Positions 23,414 to 33,704 of a stretch of 64,000 bases of DNA are shown piece by piece (the first letter of the stretch is position 1; every line of letters starts with the position of its first letter). The position numbers and the translations under genes were made by a program. Below the pieces are notes generated by a model, which had not been told where the DNA came from, did no database searches, and was given only the letters and a program-made list of their open reading frames with translations. This DNA is from Sordariomycetes sp. S80-01Y. Taxonomy: Eukaryota > Ascomycota > Sordariomycetes. The DNA lies in NCBI GenBank assembly GCA_037042185.1, contig JAXQJY010000024.1, positions 992,001 to 1,056,000 on the forward strand, in the 5' to 3' direction.

Positions 23414-26400
23414 ATGGCTGACGCTCAGTCCAGCGACGGCAGTGTCCTCAAGCACGACCTCGACAAGGACACCGCCGTCGCCCGTCGCTTCTCACTTTCC
23501 GGCGCCAACAAGCTCAGTCTTGAAGATGTTGAAGCCGTCTCAGCCTCCATCCGGGATCTCGCCGTCTCTGTTGACACGGCGCCGTCGTGGGTTGAGCCCT
23601 CAACGTACGGCTCGCTGTTTGGATCCAAGTTCGACACGACACCGCAGATCAAGACGCTGCTGCACTCTGTCGCTGCCGACTTCCAGCCTGGATCCTTGAC
23701 GGCCATCATCGGAGGGAGTGGCAGCGGGAAGACGACGCTCTTGAATACAATGGCTGAGAGGGTCATGAGCTCGAGATTGGCGCACAGCGGGACCGTGCTC
23801 TTCAACGAGAAGCAGGGCGTGCATTCCGTGAGACATGCATATGTCATGCAGCAGGACATCCTCCTACCGACCTTGACGGTCAGGGAGACGCTCCAATACT
23901 CGGCCGACCTGCGATTGCCGCCCTCGACATCGAAGCAGGACCGTGTCACCGTCGTTGAGGAAGTCATTCGGGAACTTGGGCTGAAGGAATGCGCGGACAC
24001 GAGGATCGGAAACAGTCAGCATCGAGGCTGCTCGGGCGGCGAGAAGAGACGCGTGAGCATTGGCGTGCAGATGCTGGCCAACCCATCGGTGCTTTTCCTC
24101 GACGAACCGACCACTGGTCTCGACGCCACGAGCGCGTTCCAGCTGGTGCGCACCCTGAAGAAGCTGGCGCAGCAGGGCCGGACAGTCATCACCACCATCC
24201 ACCAGCCTCGCTCCGAGATTTGGGATCTCTTCGACAACCTCATCGTGCTGACAAAGGGAAGCCCCGTGTATTCTGGGAGCATCCCGGAGTGTCTGCCTTG
24301 GTTCGAGGACCTGGGCTTCCGCATCCCGCCATTCGTCAACCCTGCCGAGTTCGTCATTGACATTGCTGCCGTAGACAATCGATCGCCGGAGCTTGAGGAG
24401 GAAAGCAACACAAGGGTCAACAGATTGAAGGACGCATGGGCCTCGGAAAGTGCCAGACGGTACGCACCATCTGAGAAACCAGCGCAAGATAAGGGCAAGA
24501 AGATAAAGGCGTCCAACACCGAGAAGCATGCAGGCTTTGTTAGACAGACAACGGTTCTGACGCATCGGACCTTCAAAGTCACCTATCGCGACCCCATGGG
24601 CATGGCTGCCTGTATCTTCGAGGCCGTCATGATGGGTCTTGTTTGCGGCTACCTCTTCTTCGACCTGGGGCGGGACCAGCCAGGCATCCGGTCCCGGTAC
24701 GGTGGCTTGTACACAGCGGCTGGCCTCCAAGGCTACCTGATCCTGCTCTTCGAGCTCTATCGAATGACCATCGACATCCCCTTGTTCGACCGCGAATCGT
24801 CTGAGAACTGCGTTGATGCCCTGCCCTATATCCTGTCTCGGCGACTCGCTCGCTTCCCCACCGAGGACATCCCGGTCCCCTTCATCTACGCCACCATTTT
24901 CTACTTCATGGCCAACTTCGAGCGGGAGGTGTCCAGGTACTTCATCTTCCTCGGCATTTCCATCATCAGCCATTACATTGCCGTGACCTGCGCCATGACC
25001 TGCGTCGTCGCCGTGCGGAACTTTGCCGGCGCAAGTCTCATTGCTAATCTGGTGTACACCCTCCAGAGTATGGCTTGCGGCATGTTTATACAGGTCGACA
25101 ACCTGCCCGTCTACGTCCGCTGGCTGAGATGGATCACTTACACCTTCTTCTCCTTTGGCGCATACGCTGGCAACGAGTTCGAAAACAACTTTTACGACTG
25201 CCCAGTCGGCGGGCCCGACGACCCTCGCTGTCGCCAGTTCACCGGCAGCTTCATCATGGACTCCCTTGGCTTCCCACCGAACTGGGTATGGAGACCCATC
25301 GTGATCATGATTTCCTTTGTCGTCTTTTTTGTCACTCTGTCCGCAATCGGCTTGCGCTTCTTGAAGGTCGAGATGACGATAGCTCGAGCCAGGACGTCAG
25401 ACACCGATCTGTCCGCTGGAAAGGAGAAAATGGCTGCCAAGTCGATCGAGGAGATTCGCGCTATTGATCTCGGTCTTGAGAACTTCTCGTTGGACCTGGA
25501 CAAGCGTTCGGCAAAGGGCAAGAAACTGCCGCGCAAGACCATCCTCCATCCTCTCAACGCGACGTTTCAAGCCGGTGTGTTGAATGTGATTATGGGTCCC
25601 TCTGGCAGTGGTAAGACATCACTGCTCAATGCCATGGCTTTGCGGCTGCGCAACTCAGTTGGAACCAAATACCGCCCCTCTGGCAAGCTCAAGTTCAACG
25701 ATGCTGAGCCGTCCGACATGGTCATCCGCTCGGTCTGCTCTTATGTCTGCCAGGAAGACGACGCCTTGCTTCCGTCCTTGACCGTGAGGGAGACTTTGCG
25801 GTTTGCAGCTGGCCTGCGCCTGCCGTCATTCATGAGCAAAGAGGAGAAGAACAGGCGTGCCGAAGATGTGCTGATGAAAATGGGCCTCAAGGATTGCGCC
25901 GACAACCTCATCGGAAGTGATCTCATCAAGGGCATCTCAGGTGGAGAGAAGCGTCGCGTCTCAATTGCGGTCCAGGTGCTGACCGACCCGCGCATCCTGC
26001 TCCTCGATGAGCCGACCTCTGGCCTTGATGCCTTCACCGCAAGCTCCATTATGGAGGTCCTCCAGGGTCTCGCCAACGAAGGCCGCACTTTGATCCTGAC
26101 CATCCACCAAGCACGGTCCGACCTGTTCAGGCACTTCGGCAACACGCTTCTCCTCGCACGCGGCGGTTCACCTGTGTACGCCGGCGCAGCCAAGGAGATG
26201 CTGGGCTACTTCAGCCGTCAAGGGTACGAGTGCCCCACGCACACCAACCCAGCAGACTTCGCGCTGGACATGATCACCATCGATCTGCAGCACGACGACC
26301 GAGAGGCGGAGAGTCGAGAGCGCGTGAAGAAGCTGGTTGAGCACTGGGACATGTACGGCAACACCGGCATGCCGGAGCAGCGCCTGGAGAAGATCCAAGA

Positions 26401-27418
26401 AGACGAGGAAATCCAAGCCGAGCCCGAGAAGGGCTCGCTCGAGATCCAGGCAGCCGGGCAAGGGAAGCGACCTTCTCTCGCGGTTGCATCCCGCAAGTCC
26501 TTCAACAAGGCTTCCCTCTCGACTCCCGCCGAGTTGGGCGCCCTCATCCGCAAGCGCGCGCCACTCACAACCACTCTCCCTCTCCTGTTACACCGCGCAC
26601 TGATAAACACCCGACGTCAACCGGATCTTATAACCGTCCGTCTCTCGCAGGTCACCGGTCTCGCCGTCGTGCTGGCCTTGTTCTTCGCGCCCCTGAAGAA
26701 CGATTACTTCTCCGTCCAGACGCGCATGGGCTTCGTGCAGGAGATTGGCGCCTTCTATTTCGTCGGGATGCTACAGAACGTGGCCGTCTACCCCGCCGAG
26801 CGGGATGTCTTCTACCGCGAGCACGATGATGGCATATACGGCGTCGAGGCCTTTCTCGCCTGCTACACTATTCTCGAGGTGCCTTTTGAGGTCGTAAGCT
26901 GTCTGCTCTTTGGCGTGCTCGGTGCCATCGCCGTCGGCCTCCCACGTACCGTGACCATGTACTTTGTCACCGTCTTCTCCTGCTTCGGCATAGTGTCCTG
27001 CGGCGAGTCCCTCGGCATCATGTTCAACACGCTCCTCCCGCACACGGGCTTCGCCGTCAACGTCATGGGCGTCTTCCTCTCCGTCGCCAACATCATGGCC
27101 GGCGTGCTGTCCATCGACATGCCCGACCTGTTCAAGGCCGTCAACTACCTCAGCCCCATCCGCTACGCCACCCGTGCGCTGGCTCCTTACTCCCTGCGGG
27201 GCGTCGAGTTCGGCTGCAACGACAGCCAGAGGCTCCCGGACGGCAACTGCCCCATCGAGACGGGGGAGGATGTGCTGAAGCTGTATAACTTCGACGTCGA
27301 TCCGGTCGTGAACGTTGCGGCGCTGGCGGGGTGTGTGGTTATCTATCGCTTGTTAGCTTGGGCGCTGCTAAGGGCTGTCAAGGGCAGGTGGAGGGAGAAG
27401 ATGAAGAGTAGAGAGTAG
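23414..27418 (+). CDS. Full-size ABCG (WHITE-like) ABC transporter
   Basis: Single-exon protein of 1,334 residues with NBD-TMD-NBD-TMD order. First nucleotide-binding domain: Walker A GGSGSGKTT (about 100-108), signature CSGGEKRR (about 206-213), Walker B VLFLDEPTTGLD. Second: Walker A GPSGSGKTS (about 728-736), signature ISGGEKRR (about 840), Walker B ILLLDEPTSGLD. Both sets are complete, unlike PDR-type pumps where NBD1 is degenerate. Each half ends in a hydrophobic domain with about six membrane segments and a cysteine-containing extracellular loop (DCPVGGPDDPRC; GCNDSQRLPDGNC). The segment before the second TMD is acidic and variable. Substrate is unknown; lipid or xenobiotic export is typical of ABCG proteins. 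Two canonical ATP sites and the lack of PDR motifs place it with ABCG dimers fused in one chain. Confidence 0.92.
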   Translation: MADAQSSDGSVLKHDLDKDTAVARRFSLSGANKLSLEDVEAVSASIRDLAVSVDTAPSWVEPSTYGSLFGSKFDTTPQIKTLLHSVAADFQPGSLTAIIGGSGSGKTTLLNTMAERVMSSRLAHSGTVLFNEKQGVHSVRHAYVMQQDILLPTLTVRETLQYSADLRLPPSTSKQDRVTVVEEVIRELGLKECADTRIGNSQHRGCSGGEKRRVSIGVQMLANPSVLFLDEPTTGLDATSAFQLVRTLKKLAQQGRTVITTIHQPRSEIWDLFDNLIVLTKGSPVYSGSIPECLPWFEDLGFRIPPFVNPAEFVIDIAAVDNRSPELEEESNTRVNRLKDAWASESARRYAPSEKPAQDKGKKIKASNTEKHAGFVRQTTVLTHRTFKVTYRDPMGMAACIFEAVMMGLVCGYLFFDLGRDQPGIRSRYGGLYTAAGLQGYLILLFELYRMTIDIPLFDRESSENCVDALPYILSRRLARFPTEDIPVPFIYATIFYFMANFEREVSRYFIFLGISIISHYIAVTCAMTCVVAVRNFAGASLIANLVYTLQSMACGMFIQVDNLPVYVRWLRWITYTFFSFGAYAGNEFENNFYDCPVGGPDDPRCRQFTGSFIMDSLGFPPNWVWRPIVIMISFVVFFVTLSAIGLRFLKVEMTIARARTSDTDLSAGKEKMAAKSIEEIRAIDLGLENFSLDLDKRSAKGKKLPRKTILHPLNATFQAGVLNVIMGPSGSGKTSLLNAMALRLRNSVGTKYRPSGKLKFNDAEPSDMVIRSVCSYVCQEDDALLPSLTVRETLRFAAGLRLPSFMSKEEKNRRAEDVLMKMGLKDCADNLIGSDLIKGISGGEKRRVSIAVQVLTDPRILLLDEPTSGLDAFTASSIMEVLQGLANEGRTLILTIHQARSDLFRHFGNTLLLARGGSPVYAGAAKEMLGYFSRQGYECPTHTNPADFALDMITIDLQHDDREAESRERVKKLVEHWDMYGNTGMPEQRLEKIQEDEEIQAEPEKGSLEIQAAGQGKRPSLAVASRKSFNKASLSTPAELGALIRKRAPLTTTLPLLLHRALINTRRQPDLITVRLSQVTGLAVVLALFFAPLKNDYFSVQTRMGFVQEIGAFYFVGMLQNVAVYPAERDVFYREHDDGIYGVEAFLACYTILEVPFEVVSCLLFGVLGAIAVGLPRTVTMYFVTVFSCFGIVSCGESLGIMFNTLLPHTGFAVNVMGVFLSVANIMAGVLSIDMPDLFKAVNYLSPIRYATRALAPYSLRGVEFGCNDSQRLPDGNCPIETGEDVLKLYNFDVDPVVNVAALAGCVVIYRLLAWALLRAVKGRWREKMKSRE

Positions 27419-28262
27419 CTGCCGATGACTCCGACCCAAAATGCTGAATCTCTTTCCTTCTGATGTTTCACGCTGGACGTTGTTGAGGGTGAAGCAGTAT
27501 TGTTGTTGGCTGTCAAAGCGTCATCAGAAGCTATGACGCGCGTCCAACGAACCTCTGATGACTGCTGAAGACGGCGGAGTGTGAGCATCGGAACCTCTGA
27601 TCATGTGTAAACTTTGCCGTGAATTTGCATCCGGCCGTTCCAGTAGCGACTGTAGAAAGTCATTCATCTCTCGATAAGCAGTCACTCAATCCATCGGCGG
27701 ATTCTGACTTGTTACAGTGACAGGGCTGGTTGTGACATGGTTGCCTATTCAACTCGCTAGCCTAGGAGCTCAGCTCATAATCAACAAAGGGTGCCTCGAG
27801 ACACTCGGCCTGGCTCTCAACACAAAGCACCGCCAACCTAGCGAAGTTCATTGAACTATGATGTGAGATCAGGTGTCTAGTGGATCACAGCTGACGCACT
27901 TTATTCCTTGTACCTGCGTGGCATGGCGTTTTGGCGGCAGGGACGGCACGCAATTCTGCTCTCATCTCACCTTCAGGCCAAAGAAACATTTATTTCACGG
28001 CTGCTAAACATCACGAACACTGTATTCTATTTCAGTCTCAGACTTGGTGGAATTGGTGGTTGCTGCTCCTAAAACTCCTGTGGCCCTGTATCTCCCCGAA
28101 CCATGTGGCAACCCATCCATTCCACCCCTAGACAGCGGCCCTATGGTCTTCCCGACCCGTCCCTGTTTGCTTCTGAACTACTTCATCCTCCTGTCAGGAT
28201 CTTGTGACGGCCTTTCATCTTTAAAGGAAAGGGGCGTATTGGTCTTAGCCGCTTGTCCGTGC
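27419..28262. other. Intergenic, 3' of transporter
   Basis: Region between the convergent ends of the ABC transporter (+) and gene A (-). No gene or repeat recognised. Confidence 0.5.
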
Positions 28263-29060
28263 TTAAGCTCCGGGCTGCCCGTTCTCGGCTTCGTCGGTCT
28301 CGGCCTGTTCGCCCTGGGGCTGCGCGTTGTCGGACTGGGGATCTTCAGGCTGCTCATTTGCTTCTTGGGTCAGAGCCTCCTCCATCTCTCCGAAAGTAAA
28401 CGCACCGTGAATCGCCTCATCAGCCTCGGCCCCTAGCTCACCCACCAGGACTCCCCACTCATACTCATCATACAACGCCTCGTCCCAAGCGGCCTGCAGG
28501 TCGAGCGGCTCGGAGAGCATGGGCAGGTCGTCTTGAGAAATGTTAATCTCGTACTCGATCCCAGCCCCGCACCTGCACCGGGCCCGGAACGAGCCCCAGA
28601 TCGTCGACATGTCCAGGTCCATCATGTGGCGGACGGGCTCCCTGCGGGCCCTCTCCCACAGCGTCTTGGCCCAGAAGGACCACAGCTCCAGCCTCAGATG
28701 TTTCTAGCAAATGGGGTTGTGAAGACCTCTGACCGAGTACTCGGGAACCTCGAAGAGTGAGTAAGGGGCGAACTCCATGACGTTCTCCTCACGCAGGGCG
28801 CCGATGGTGGCCTCCCAGGCCCGCTCTACCTCTTCCGTGGTCAGAGTCGGCTCGCCGAACTGCTCGGGGCTCCCTGGGAACACGAAGTTAGCGGTCGGTT
28901 TGGCACGCATGGGTGGGTGGAACTCACAGTAAGCGGGAAGGGGGTACTGCTCTCTGGCACGAGCCGCCGCTTCCAGGACGATGCCGAAGACTTCGCTTTG
29001 GAGACGCTCGACGGTCTCTGGGTCCACCTCGTGGAGCAGGGGACGACCAGTGCCACGCAT
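28263..29060 (-). CDS. Gene A: uncharacterised family with in-frame UAG
   Basis: Exon 1 29060-28928, a 54-nt phase-1 intron (GTGAGT, GCTAAC, CCCAG), exon 2 28873-28263. To the in-frame TAG at 28706-28704 it encodes 100 residues; read past it, 247. Before the TAG: EPTLTTEEV, then LHNPIC. After it: KHLRLELWSFWAKTLW, a C-x-C pair (RARCRCG), DDLPMLSEP and an acidic Gln/Glu-rich tail. Genes B and C have a UAG at the same place and gene D has Trp. The four share PGPxLT-like, H-x3-C, R-x2-LW, C-x-C and LPML-like motifs, which shows coding constraint on both sides of the stop. The H-x3-C plus C-x-C arrangement could bind zinc (inference). Function unknown. Expression of the long form would need A-to-I editing (UAG to UGG) or readthrough. 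Confidence 0.7.
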
Positions 29061-29082
29061 GCTTCCTGGTGGATCGTGGGTT

Positions 29083-29115
29083 GTTGCTTGAAGGTTGCTT
29101 GAAGGTTGCTTGAAG
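29083..29115. repeat. Three tandem copies of an 11-bp unit
   Basis: GTTGCTTGAAG is repeated three times head to tail at 29083-29093, 29094-29104 and 29105-29115, just upstream of the gene A start codon. It may lie in the 5' leader. Confidence 0.85.
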
Positions 29116-30534
29116 CTGTTGTGGCACGGAAGATGTGAAGCGGCGAAGCTATGGAAGAAGTGATGGTAGATGTGAAAGGACGAGAGAAGAAAGGTTTGAG
29201 TTGGGGTTTTTCTTGGGGGATAGAGATGAGATCAGAGGAACAGTGGGGTGGAGATCAGAAAAGGGGCTAGTCACATGCAGCGTGGAAGGTCCCAGAGCCC
29301 CTTTCCAGCAGCTGTTCGCAACTGCGTCACGGTCTGGAACAGCTATGGCGTTTGCAGAAGTTCCTGCTCTCACGTGCAACTGCAGGGTTGACCGCCAGAG
29401 CAAGGCACAGCACCTTGAGAGTCCCTGCCAAATCTTTGCGCTTCGTGTGGGAGCCTTGCTCCGTCAGTGGACCTTTCTCGGATCGTGCTGGCGCATCTGT
29501 ATCTTCAGGGGCTCTGGGCTCGGAAGAAAGACTCCTAGCGAGACGGGAATAGAGACTATTTACTGGTTGTCAGAGTATTCAAAGAGTGGAAAACTACAAG
29601 CGTCTTGAACTCTCTCAGGAGGTCTGTCCACGGATCCCGCTCTTGATTATTAACGACATTGAACTTTCATTCGTCAAGGAGAGTGGCGCACGGCTCAGAA
29701 TAACTATGTGACACGGCTAACAGCAGTGGGGATGTTCCAGCGCCATAGACTACGCGAGCTGACATTGACTGCTTTTGGATGGCGGTGAAGTGGATGGATC
29801 AGTGAAGAAGAATTGAACTGTTTTCGTCTCAGCGAAATCTCGCAGGCGGCGACGCCCATTGACGATACCTTGCCTTCAGCGAGGTCGAAGCGCGTGGATC
29901 AGCGGAAGACGACGCAAGGGTTTATGCAACGAATCAAATGGCTTTGTCATCTTATGCAGAGCAAGATATTGCAGCCTCCTCTGCATTATGACTTCTCCGT
30001 AGTCAAGTACAGATGCGACGCTCCAGGATCCCGATGCAGTCTGAAGGTGAGAACAAAGACACAACAAGCCTTTTCAGCATTCAGTCTTGCCACCGAAGTT
30101 ACATATAGATTTTAAATAGCCAGAAACCATAGTAGACTTCAAGAGAAGACCTCAGTTCATGTCATACCATAGGGAGCTCGTGTCACAGTGTGGTCAATAC
30201 GGAGTGCTATTGCTCTAAGTCGGATGGGATGCCAGTCCAGGTTGGGTGATCTCGCTTCCAAATCAACCGTCCACTTGACTGAGATCATCCCTCCGAGCTC
30301 GTTACAGCTAAACCGTTGCTCTCCATCTCCATGTTCCTGCGTCCAGGTAAAAGCTTTAATCACCAGCATCGCAAGCTAATTCTCAAGCCAATTCTCCCTG
30401 CCCTGAGTTGCTTCTTCCATATCCTGATGCTTGTCGTATCTCAAGTCTGTGGTGCCTCTTGTAGTGGCGTCGAAGCTCTTCTTCATCTAACATCAATAGT
30501 ACCGCTGAATGAAGTCGCAACCCGAGATGGAAAC
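29116..30534. other. Intergenic between genes A and B
   Basis: Holds the promoter of gene A on its left side. Otherwise only short open frames without motifs. No further family member found. Confidence 0.45.
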
Positions 30535-31178
30535 CTAGGCGGTGCGCCTCTGCTTCAGCATGGGAAGGTCCGTGGCAGGGTTCATGATCATGCCGAAAGA
30601 TCGGTCAGTCATCCCGCACTGGCAGTAGACGATGCCTGGGCGGTCGATCGGGAAATACCGCGGATTCCGAACCTCTACCCGCTGCAAAGCGCGTTGCGCG
30701 TGTTCAACCCAGCGCTGGAACAGGTAAATCCGCAGGCGGCGCTAGCACACTGCATCATGACCGCCTTCAGCGAAGCCGTCGTCGAAGATGGGGAAGACAT
30801 CGTTGGCGACCTGTCCCCTGAGGAAGAAGGCGTTGTTGATCCCGAGGAAGGTTTCAGGGGCGGTAAGCTTCGGACCGGGAACCTCTGAATAAATATGCGT
30901 TAGAAGGGGGTCTGCTCGAGAGGACCTTGGGGAAACTCACCGCCTGGGAGAAGGGTAGCAAGGGCATTGGCGAGGCTTGAAGCTGGGATGGTTGGGACGA
31001 TCTGGTTGCTTGGCGTAGACTGACCATCAGCAGCGACGGTGGAGAGGTTCTCCATCGAGGCAGCGCGGTCCGTGGCCCTGAAAGCCTGGAGCTCATCGAG
31101 GTCCGTGTCGTTGCAGAGACGGATCTCGGTCAAGTTGTCAGGCTCGCCATCATTGTTCTGGGCACGAGTACGATCCAT
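30535..31178 (-). CDS. Gene B: uncharacterised family with in-frame UAG
   Basis: Exon 1 31178-30941; 56-nt phase-1 intron with GTGAGT donor, TTCTAACG branch and TTCAG acceptor; exon 2 30884-30535. The frame has a single TAG at 30744-30742, giving 126 residues before it and a further 68 after it. Exon 2 opens with EVPGPKLTAPE, matching YPGPTLTLQE of gene C and the equivalent part of A. The UAG follows HDAVC and precedes RRLRIYLFQRW; further on are YCQCG and ATDLPMLKQ, both conserved in gene A. Exon 1 is hydrophilic and has no recognised motif. The intron position and phase are the same as in A and C, so the three form a clade. The 5-bp GGCGG/CCGCC complement (30765-30761 with 30739-30735) could enclose the UAG in a hairpin. 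Function unknown. Confidence 0.68.
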
Positions 31179-31813
31179 TGTGCCGTTGAGTGAGGGTTGT
31201 CAAGGATGTGTAAAGGTGTTTTGGTTTCTGAGAGTTGCTTTGACAGCAAACGAAGGCTTGTGAGTTTGGGTTTCGTGGATGAGAAGAAAGGAAAGGAGAG
31301 AGGTTCGGGGGCGCTGAAAAAGCTGAAGGGGGTGCAGCGGAGCCCCTGGACTCTTGCCAGCTCCCGAATAGTGACTGTTTACATGTGCATAAAGGAGCTG
31401 TTCACTAGCGCCCAGCTGAACGCCCTTGGGACGCTCGGGGCCTGACCGTAGCAGGGTCACCCGTTGAGCAAGCTTCCTTGACCTGGCCGGCTCTAGAGTT
31501 GAATCTATCACTTTCTTGGGTCAGTATGGGAGATCGCTCCCACTTTATTTTCTACGCTTAGCCTTGCGTTCATCAGTCCTACCAAGACACTGGTGGAGAG
31601 TAGACGCAGAACATGCGTTGGCAAGGCCTTCACGCAAAGCTAACATTCGCTATTTTGAGTGCTAACAGCTTCATGAGACCTTTGCTATCTTTGTCTGCCA
31701 TACAAATGACTTTCATTTCCATCAACAAAATCACCTAGACGAAGGTGCAGTCCTTGTCTCACTGATTGTACCTGCTGCTGCTCGTTCCCCGACAATCACC
31801 CTGGGAGAGTAGC
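31179..31813. other. Intergenic between genes B and C
   Basis: Upstream region of gene B and downstream region of gene C. No gene recognised. Confidence 0.45.
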
Positions 31814-32420
31814 TCACTCAACCACAGGTTGTGTCTCCCGCAGGCAAGGTAGACCATTTTCCTCATCAATAGCTACCGAGTAGACCTTGTCAGGAACGCA
31901 GATGCATCGATAAGTAAGCGGGCCCGCGGCATTCAGCCACTCAATGAAATCGTGGATCCCATCGTTGGGCCGCCCTTGCTGATAAATAGTCCAGAGATGC
32001 GTCGCCAGTTGGATCCACAGCCACTGACGCATGTGCACCTAGCAATGTGTGGAGTGATAACCCTGAACCTGGATGGTTTCGTGGTTGTAGAAGGGCATGA
32101 GCCATTGGATCGCGTTGAACTCGCGGTGCCGAGCGATGTGCACTGCGTGGGCAACTTCTTGAAGCGTCAAGGTCGGTCCAGGATACGCAGCTGAGAAGTC
32201 AATAGTTGCTCCCGGGGAATCAGGCAGGAAGGGGAAGTTCTTGAAGGCACTTACAGTCTTGATCAACTAAAGTAGACTCCTGGGAGCTAGCGACAGATCC
32301 GTCCGATCCGTCTGGGGTGTTGTCGTTGGGCTGGGCTTCAGGCGCCGTGGCTTCCGGGGAAGGCTCGTCTGGATGGCCTTCGACAGGCTCATCGAGGTTC
32401 TCCTCTCTGGAAGGGGACAT
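31814..32420 (-). CDS. Gene C: uncharacterised family with in-frame UAG
   Basis: Exon 1 32420-32255; 64-nt phase-1 intron (GTAAGT donor, TTGAC branch, CTCAG acceptor); exon 2 32190-31814. A TAG at 32041-32039 divides the frame into 105 residues and a further 74. Exon 1 is acidic and Pro/Ser/Asp-rich. Exon 2 starts SAYPGPTLTLQEV; the UAG follows GYHSTHC and precedes VHMRQWLWIQLATHLW, then YRCICV and NGLPCLRE. Spacing from the UAG to C-x-C (about 44 residues) is nearly the same as in genes A and D, and no insertion is needed to align gene D's Trp with the UAG. This argues against an unrecognised intron at this point. The function is unknown. The protein is probably small and soluble, with no signal peptide or membrane segment. 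Confidence 0.68.
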
Positions 32421-33310
32421 TTTGTTGGTCGACGTGGTGACGTTGACAGGTAGTCAGATTGTGTTCCCACCGTGCTGCGTTGTGCGTAAGGGAGAAAGGA
32501 GCTGGAAGTGAGGCAGGTAATCTGAGTTTGGGCGGGGGATTTTTCAAGCTCGTGACCATAGCAGAAGGCCGAGCTGTCAGCAGCTGCCACTAAATTAGAA
32601 AGAGTCCCGCGTTCGAAGAGTCCTGGAGCGCGCTGTCTGCCCTGGAAAGCTAAACATTCGGATGACGAAAGCTCCAGTCCGATTATCCACCGTGACTGAA
32701 GAGACAAGTTCTCGATCAAAGGGCCCGAGTATATTCAAGGTATGTGGAATTTCCTCGCCGAAATTCGGAAGGCTAGGTTCGAGCCAGCCGCGTTCAGTAC
32801 CAGGTACACTGTTCCAAGAAGACCGTGTCCGCAGGCATCGAGCTTCCGCCACCTCCGCGAGATATATGAGAGATTAATGTTTTGCTTGCTGTCTGCCGGA
32901 AGTCTCCTGTCTTTGTACAGTACAGTCAATCGGAATACTACTAGTTGATTCATCTCAATCTCGCAGTGCGAATCAACAGTGTCAAAGACGCGATGACCAG
33001 GGGAATTTTAGGCCGTCTGCCCTTCTGGAGGGTAGAATGGAATCCAGGGATATAATATTTTGTTCAGCTAAAGTCTCGCGCCACGCCGGTCGCAGAGAGC
33101 CTGGGCTTAGCAGCTACCTCATCTCCCTGAGCTCATCACAACACAATAGTCACTCGAGATCGTCATGCTACCTTCTGTCTCTGGCATCCTTCGGCTCTAG
33201 CGTTGTAATTTGTCTCAATCAATTTCGATTAAGATACCCAAAGCGTCCATGCTAATTCCCAGCCGAAAAGATCGTTGGAGATCCGCCTTGCTAATCTAGA
33301 CGCCATCTAG
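32421..33310. other. Intergenic upstream of gene C
   Basis: Contains the gene C promoter. From about 32950 the sequence has short open frames only. No motif recognised. Confidence 0.4.
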
Positions 33311-33704
33311 GACAATGCAAAGGCTCCCCCGAACTCGAGCAACCTCGATACTGCCTTTGAAACATAGAACACAATTTCGGGTCTCCATCCAAGTACAGAC
33401 ATTCGATACCATGTCTCAGGCTTCAATAAAGTAGAAAAAGATGCCTTTAGAATATTGGGGCCTCTTCTGCCCGAGGATATGAAGCCCTACCTCCTGATCA
33501 GCAACTACATGTCTGAGCAATAGCGCTGCCACGTTGCGTGTCTTGAGGCTGAGATCCCCCTGATAACTGGATCAATGTCTTCAAAAGATCGCTGAGTTAC
33601 TGCGCAAGTGCTGGCACAGGACAGCTCTGGGACGATCTTAGATGATATGAGTACACAAACCCTCAAAGCCGCCCGATTAGCACCACACGATCCGACCGAT
33701 GATT
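33311..33704 (+). pseudogene. Decayed coding frame of unknown family (fossil)
   Basis: One frame over about 130 codons reads like protein (for example GFNKVEKDAFRILGPLLPED and KPYLLISNYMSEQ) but carries several breaks. It lies in an otherwise empty, rather AT-rich region. I do not recognise the family; it could be a host gene or part of a mobile element. The pattern would fit repeat-induced point mutation, which is inference. Confidence 0.35.

Noticed and set aside
23864-24973. 369-codon minus-strand frame opposite the ABC transporter
   Set aside because: Antisense shadow of conserved NBD1 coding sequence; no protein family features.
28690-28720. Reading the TAG of genes A, B and C as the 3' end (TAG acceptor) of an intron
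   Set aside because: No acceptable donor or branch site lies at a normal distance in any of the three, and gene D aligns across this point without a gap with Trp at the TAG position, so the flanking H-x3-C is coding.
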